From positions 1 to 17,840 of the forward strand of contig PMBV01000439.1 of assembly GCA_003153055.1 (NCBI GenBank): DNA of 17,840 nt. Direction: 5' to 3'. Each line of letters starts with the position of its first letter. The first letter of the stretch is position 1. Under the pieces are notes generated by a model. That model searched no databases and was not told the origin of the DNA. It was given only the letters and a program-made list of their open reading frames with translations. The translations under genes were made by a program, and so were the position numbers. Below are positions 15,578-17,840 of the stretch, one piece after another. The stretch is from Myxococcales bacterium (GTDB lineage Bacteria; Myxococcota; Myxococcia; Myxococcales; Myxococcaceae).

Positions 15578-17148
15578 CCGGCCGCCTCTGCCGACGGAGC
15601 CGCGCCCATGGCCCGGGAGAGCGCCGCCAAGCACGCCCACCCGATGCCCAGCGCCCCGTCGCGCCGAGTCAACACCCAGGTAGTGGTGCGGTCGCCAGCC
15701 TCGGGTGTCTCTCCGCCGAAGCACAGCACCCGCTCCTCGCCAGCCACCAGCGTGCGGCGTCCGTCGTCGCGGGTGGTCGGCGCGGAGGCGCGCGGCGGGA
15801 CGTCGAAGGCCACGAGGTGTCGGCAGGCCAGGGCCACGCACTCCGCTTCGCTCAGGGTGTGCCCCGACGCGAAGAGCAGCTCCTCACCCCGGAGCACCAC
15901 CACCGCGAGGACGTCGCGGCCGAAGGAGAACGGGTTCCCCAAACGGGCCTCCAACTCAGCGCTCCCACAACGCCACCGCACGAGATCGGTGCCCCGCTTG
16001 GCTCGGGCGAGGCGCGGAAGGACGCCGGACGAGAAGAGGGCCGCCACCGCCGCGCCGATGGGCACCTCCGACGGGAGCTCGGCCCACAACTGTCGCGCGC
16101 TGCCGGCCACCTTCGCGCCGATGAGCGTGCCGGTGATGGAGCGCAGCGCCAGGAAGTCCGCGCCGTCGGGCAGAGCAGCCGAGGCAAAGGCGGGGCTCAC
16201 TGGCGGCACCTCGGACTCCCCGGCCACAGCCACTGTGACGCCCCCGTCGACGAGCTCCACGCGCTTGGCGCCCTTGAGCGCCGCGAGGTGCGACCGGGCG
16301 GAGGCCAGCGCGGACGCCGCTGACGCTGACTCCGCGCTCGGGGCAGGCACCGCGGCCTTCACTGCTTCTTTGATTTCGGCCGTGGCAAGACTGGCAGCCG
16401 GGGGCGCCGGTAAGGTGCGAATCTTTGGGACCGCGGCCAGCGATCGAGGCGCCAGCTTCTCCTGAGCCGGAGGCTGAGTCGGGGCCGGAGCATGAGTCAG
16501 AGCCGGGGTCGGAGCCGGAGTCAGAGCCGGAGTCAGAGCCGGAGCCGGAGTCAGAGCCGGAGCCGGAGCCGGAGCCGGAGCCGCAGTCGGAGCCGGAGCC
16601 GGAGCCGGAGCCGGCATCGCGGCCAGCAGCTCAGAGAGCTCGAACGTGAGCTGCTCGTCGTATTGGGCGAACGAGCTGCGCTCCAGGAAGACCTTGGAGG
16701 ACGCCTCGAAGGTGAGCACACTCACCAGGGCGAGCCAGATCTGGTGGCGGAGGGCCGCCCGCACCTCGTCGAGCGAGGCGATCTGCCAGGCCACCAGCGT
16801 CTCCCCCAACGGCAGCCGGTCGCGGCGGCAGGTCTCCACCACCTCGCGGAAGACCTCGGGGTCGATGTTCACCCGCCTGCGGAGCTCCTTCGAAAACTCA
16901 TACGGATGCGCTGAGTCGGCGGCCCAGGCGATGCGCCCACGCTGGAGGAAGATGTGGACCTCGCCACTGGGCCAGGCACAGATGTACTCGCCGCTCTTCC
17001 TGGCTCGGACAATCTCCTCCAGCTTGTCCAACGGGGACGTCTGTCGCTCCACCTCGGTCTCCACGAACACCCAACTTGCAACCCTTACACCCGACCGAGC
17101 CGTGAGCACTTGCTCCACCGAGGTGCCCTTAACATCGCGCAAAGACAT
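15574..17148 (-). CDS. DUF4388 (PATAN-like) protein with long Ala-Pro linker
   Basis: The protein has 524 residues. Residues 38-175 resemble a DUF4388/PATAN sensor: [20 protein letters not shown], then [20 protein letters not shown], and a helical part [23 protein letters not shown]. Residues 179-230 are almost only Ala, Pro, Thr and Leu, a stiff extended linker. Residues 255-300 are Ala-rich helix, and 300-450 form an alpha/beta domain ([37 protein letters not shown]) with a roadblock-like flavour. The ATG at 17148 is chosen because the frame upstream is low quality; AGGAG lies a slightly long distance before it. DUF4388 proteins are common myxobacterial signalling adaptors. It is the first gene of the operon and overlaps the ATPase-phosphatase start. 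Confidence 0.82.
   Translation of the reverse strand: MSLRDVKGTSVEQVLTARSGVRVASWVFVETEVERQTSPLDKLEEIVRARKSGEYICAWPSGEVHIFLQRGRIAWAADSAHPYEFSKELRRRVNIDPEVFREVVETCRRDRLPLGETLVAWQIASLDEVRAALRHQIWLALVSVLTFEASSKVFLERSSFAQYDEQLTFELSELLAAMPAPAPAPAPTAAPAPAPAPALTPAPALTPALTPAPTPALTHAPAPTQPPAQEKLAPRSLAAVPKIRTLPAPPAASLATAEIKEAVKAAVPAPSAESASAASALASARSHLAALKGAKRVELVDGGVTVAVAGESEVPPVSPAFASAALPDGADFLALRSITGTLIGAKVAGSARQLWAELPSEVPIGAAVAALFSSGVLPRLARAKRGTDLVRWRCGSAELEARLGNPFSFGRDVLAVVVLRGEELLFASGHTLSEAECVALACRHLVAFDVPPRASAPTTRDDGRRTLVAGEERVLCFGGETPEAGDRTTTWVLTRRDGALGIGWACLAALSRAMGAAPSAEAAG
16466..16614 (-). repeat. Hexamer-like repeat encoding the Ala-Pro linker
   Basis: On the plus strand this stretch is built from short units such as gagccg, gagtca and gagtcg. 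On the coding (minus) strand they read as alternating Pro and Ala codons with some Thr and Leu, giving residues 179-227 of the DUF4388 protein. The repeat is in frame and not CRISPR-like. It could change length by replication slippage. Confidence 0.8.
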
Positions 17149-17325
17149 GCATTTCCAGACTCCTGATGGTCCGAGGGGCGATGCAGACTCACTGGGTCGA
17201 ACGGATGGCTCTGGGGTGGCGAGGACCCGCGCGGGGGGAGCGCCATGACCTTGCTCCCGAATGACCCGGAAATCGGGCACCAGGACTCCGTGGTGCTGGT
17301 CAATCAACTTGGAGGTCCGAGAAGG

Positions 17326-17840
17326 ATGCACATGCGATTCCGTGCCGCGGTACTCGCTGGACTGTCCCTGGCGATGATGTCGGGTTGCGTCAGGACCTTC
17401 GACGCTCGCACCGTTTACAGCTACCCACCCAACACGATTGACTGCCCAGTCAAGTACTACGAAGACATGGTCTTTCCGCCTGACGGGACCCGCTTCGAGG
17501 TACTCGGTGTGGTGAATTTCCAGCAACAAGATGGTCAGCCGGTGGCGCACAAGCCACTCCCTGAGCACGAGAAAGAAATCGCCGCCCGAGTATGCTTATG
17601 GGGCGGAGACGGCTTCGTCCTGGTCAGTCAGGCGCATGGCGTCGCCGCCGTGCTTCCGTGGAGCCCGAACTCAACCTACGGATACGCCGTGCTGCGAGAG
17701 CTCAGAAGCGGCGAGGTCTCGAAGACCGCTCAGCTTCTCGGCATCACGGACGAGAAGCTAAAGCAACAAGTCGCCTTCGACGAAGAGTGCGAGCCCGGCC
17801 GGATTCAAGTCACCTCGAAGCAAGAGGACCAAGGGTCGGG
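17326..17840 (+). CDS. Putative lipoprotein, cut by the window edge
   Basis: An open frame runs from ATG 17326 to the end of the window without a stop. MRFRAAVLAGLSLAMMSGC is a typical lipoprotein signal. The second ATG at 17332 is preceded by GAAGG at six bases and the first by GGAGG at ten, so either could be used. The mature part (about 150 residues seen) has recurring aromatic and Gly patches (YSYPPNTIDCPVKYYEDM, GGDGFVLVSQAHGV) and cysteines near the start, middle and end. The family is not recognised. It is divergent from the DUF4388 gene across about 177 bases that must hold promoters for both; none stands out. Confidence 0.7.
   Translation, partial: MHMRFRAAVLAGLSLAMMSGCVRTFDARTVYSYPPNTIDCPVKYYEDMVFPPDGTRFEVLGVVNFQQQDGQPVAHKPLPEHEKEIAARVCLWGGDGFVLVSQAHGVAAVLPWSPNSTYGYAVLRELRSGEVSKTAQLLGITDEKLKQQVAFDEECEPGRIQVTSKQEDQGS

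Noticed and set aside
15134..16465. A 443-codon open frame on the plus strand, Arg/Ser/Ala-rich
   Set aside because: It lies antisense to the ABC ATPase-phosphatase and DUF4388 genes, both with clear motifs. Its composition is that of a GC-rich shadow frame.
16425..16914. Plus-strand frames with Ser-Arg and Glu-Pro repeats resembling RS-domain or acidic repeat proteins
   Set aside because: They are reverse-strand readings of the Ala-Pro linker repeat of the DUF4388 gene and have no independent start signal or conserved part.

Overview
The window is GC-rich DNA that most resembles a myxobacterium (Myxococcales, probably the Cystobacterineae). This is inferred from very high third-position GC, several cell-surface lipoproteins, one lipoprotein with a Thr/Ala-Asp-Ala-Gly linker, and DUF4388-like and roadblock-like signalling proteins. 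No RNA genes, CRISPR array or intact mobile element were found.

Left part (1-4170). The first 156 bases are the tail of a broken IS91-type transposase zinc-binding domain. Next come a small four-helix membrane protein (+), a hypothetical gene on the minus strand that may carry a frameshift near its start, and a YdeI/OmpD-associated family protein (+). Positions 1876-2950 look decayed: lower GC, short fragments on both strands, reading-frame breaks and one putative lipoprotein start. An MFS exporter on the minus strand closes this part.

Sulfur locus (4258-9206). This is the best-supported functional unit. A minus-strand operon encodes an N-terminal rhodanese fused to an ETHE1-type persulfide dioxygenase, then TusA, then a DsrE-family protein. 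Beside it lies a sigma-54 activator with a cysteine-bearing PAS-like sensor region (same strand), followed by two overlapping YeeE/YedE half-transporters (+). An identical 16-bp palindrome lies upstream of the dioxygenase operon and in the divergent region upstream of the transporter genes. These are probably the activator's binding sites, so the locus would be one sulfane-sulfur-responsive regulon that imports, relays and oxidises persulfide sulfur.

Middle part (9303-13019). Here are a cysteine-rich mini-lipoprotein (-), a VOC-fold protein overlapping hemF (coproporphyrinogen III oxidase), and a large Ig-like/repeat lipoprotein.

Right part (13028-17148, all minus strand). Four closely spaced genes form an unusual probable operon: a DUF4388-like protein with a long Ala-Pro linker, an ABC ATPase fused to a dual-specificity-type phosphatase with an atypical ABC signature, a small roadblock-like protein, and a VOC domain fused to a PCP_red-like tail. 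I know of no named system with this composition, and it is the best candidate for an undescribed pathway. A divergent lipoprotein runs off the right edge.
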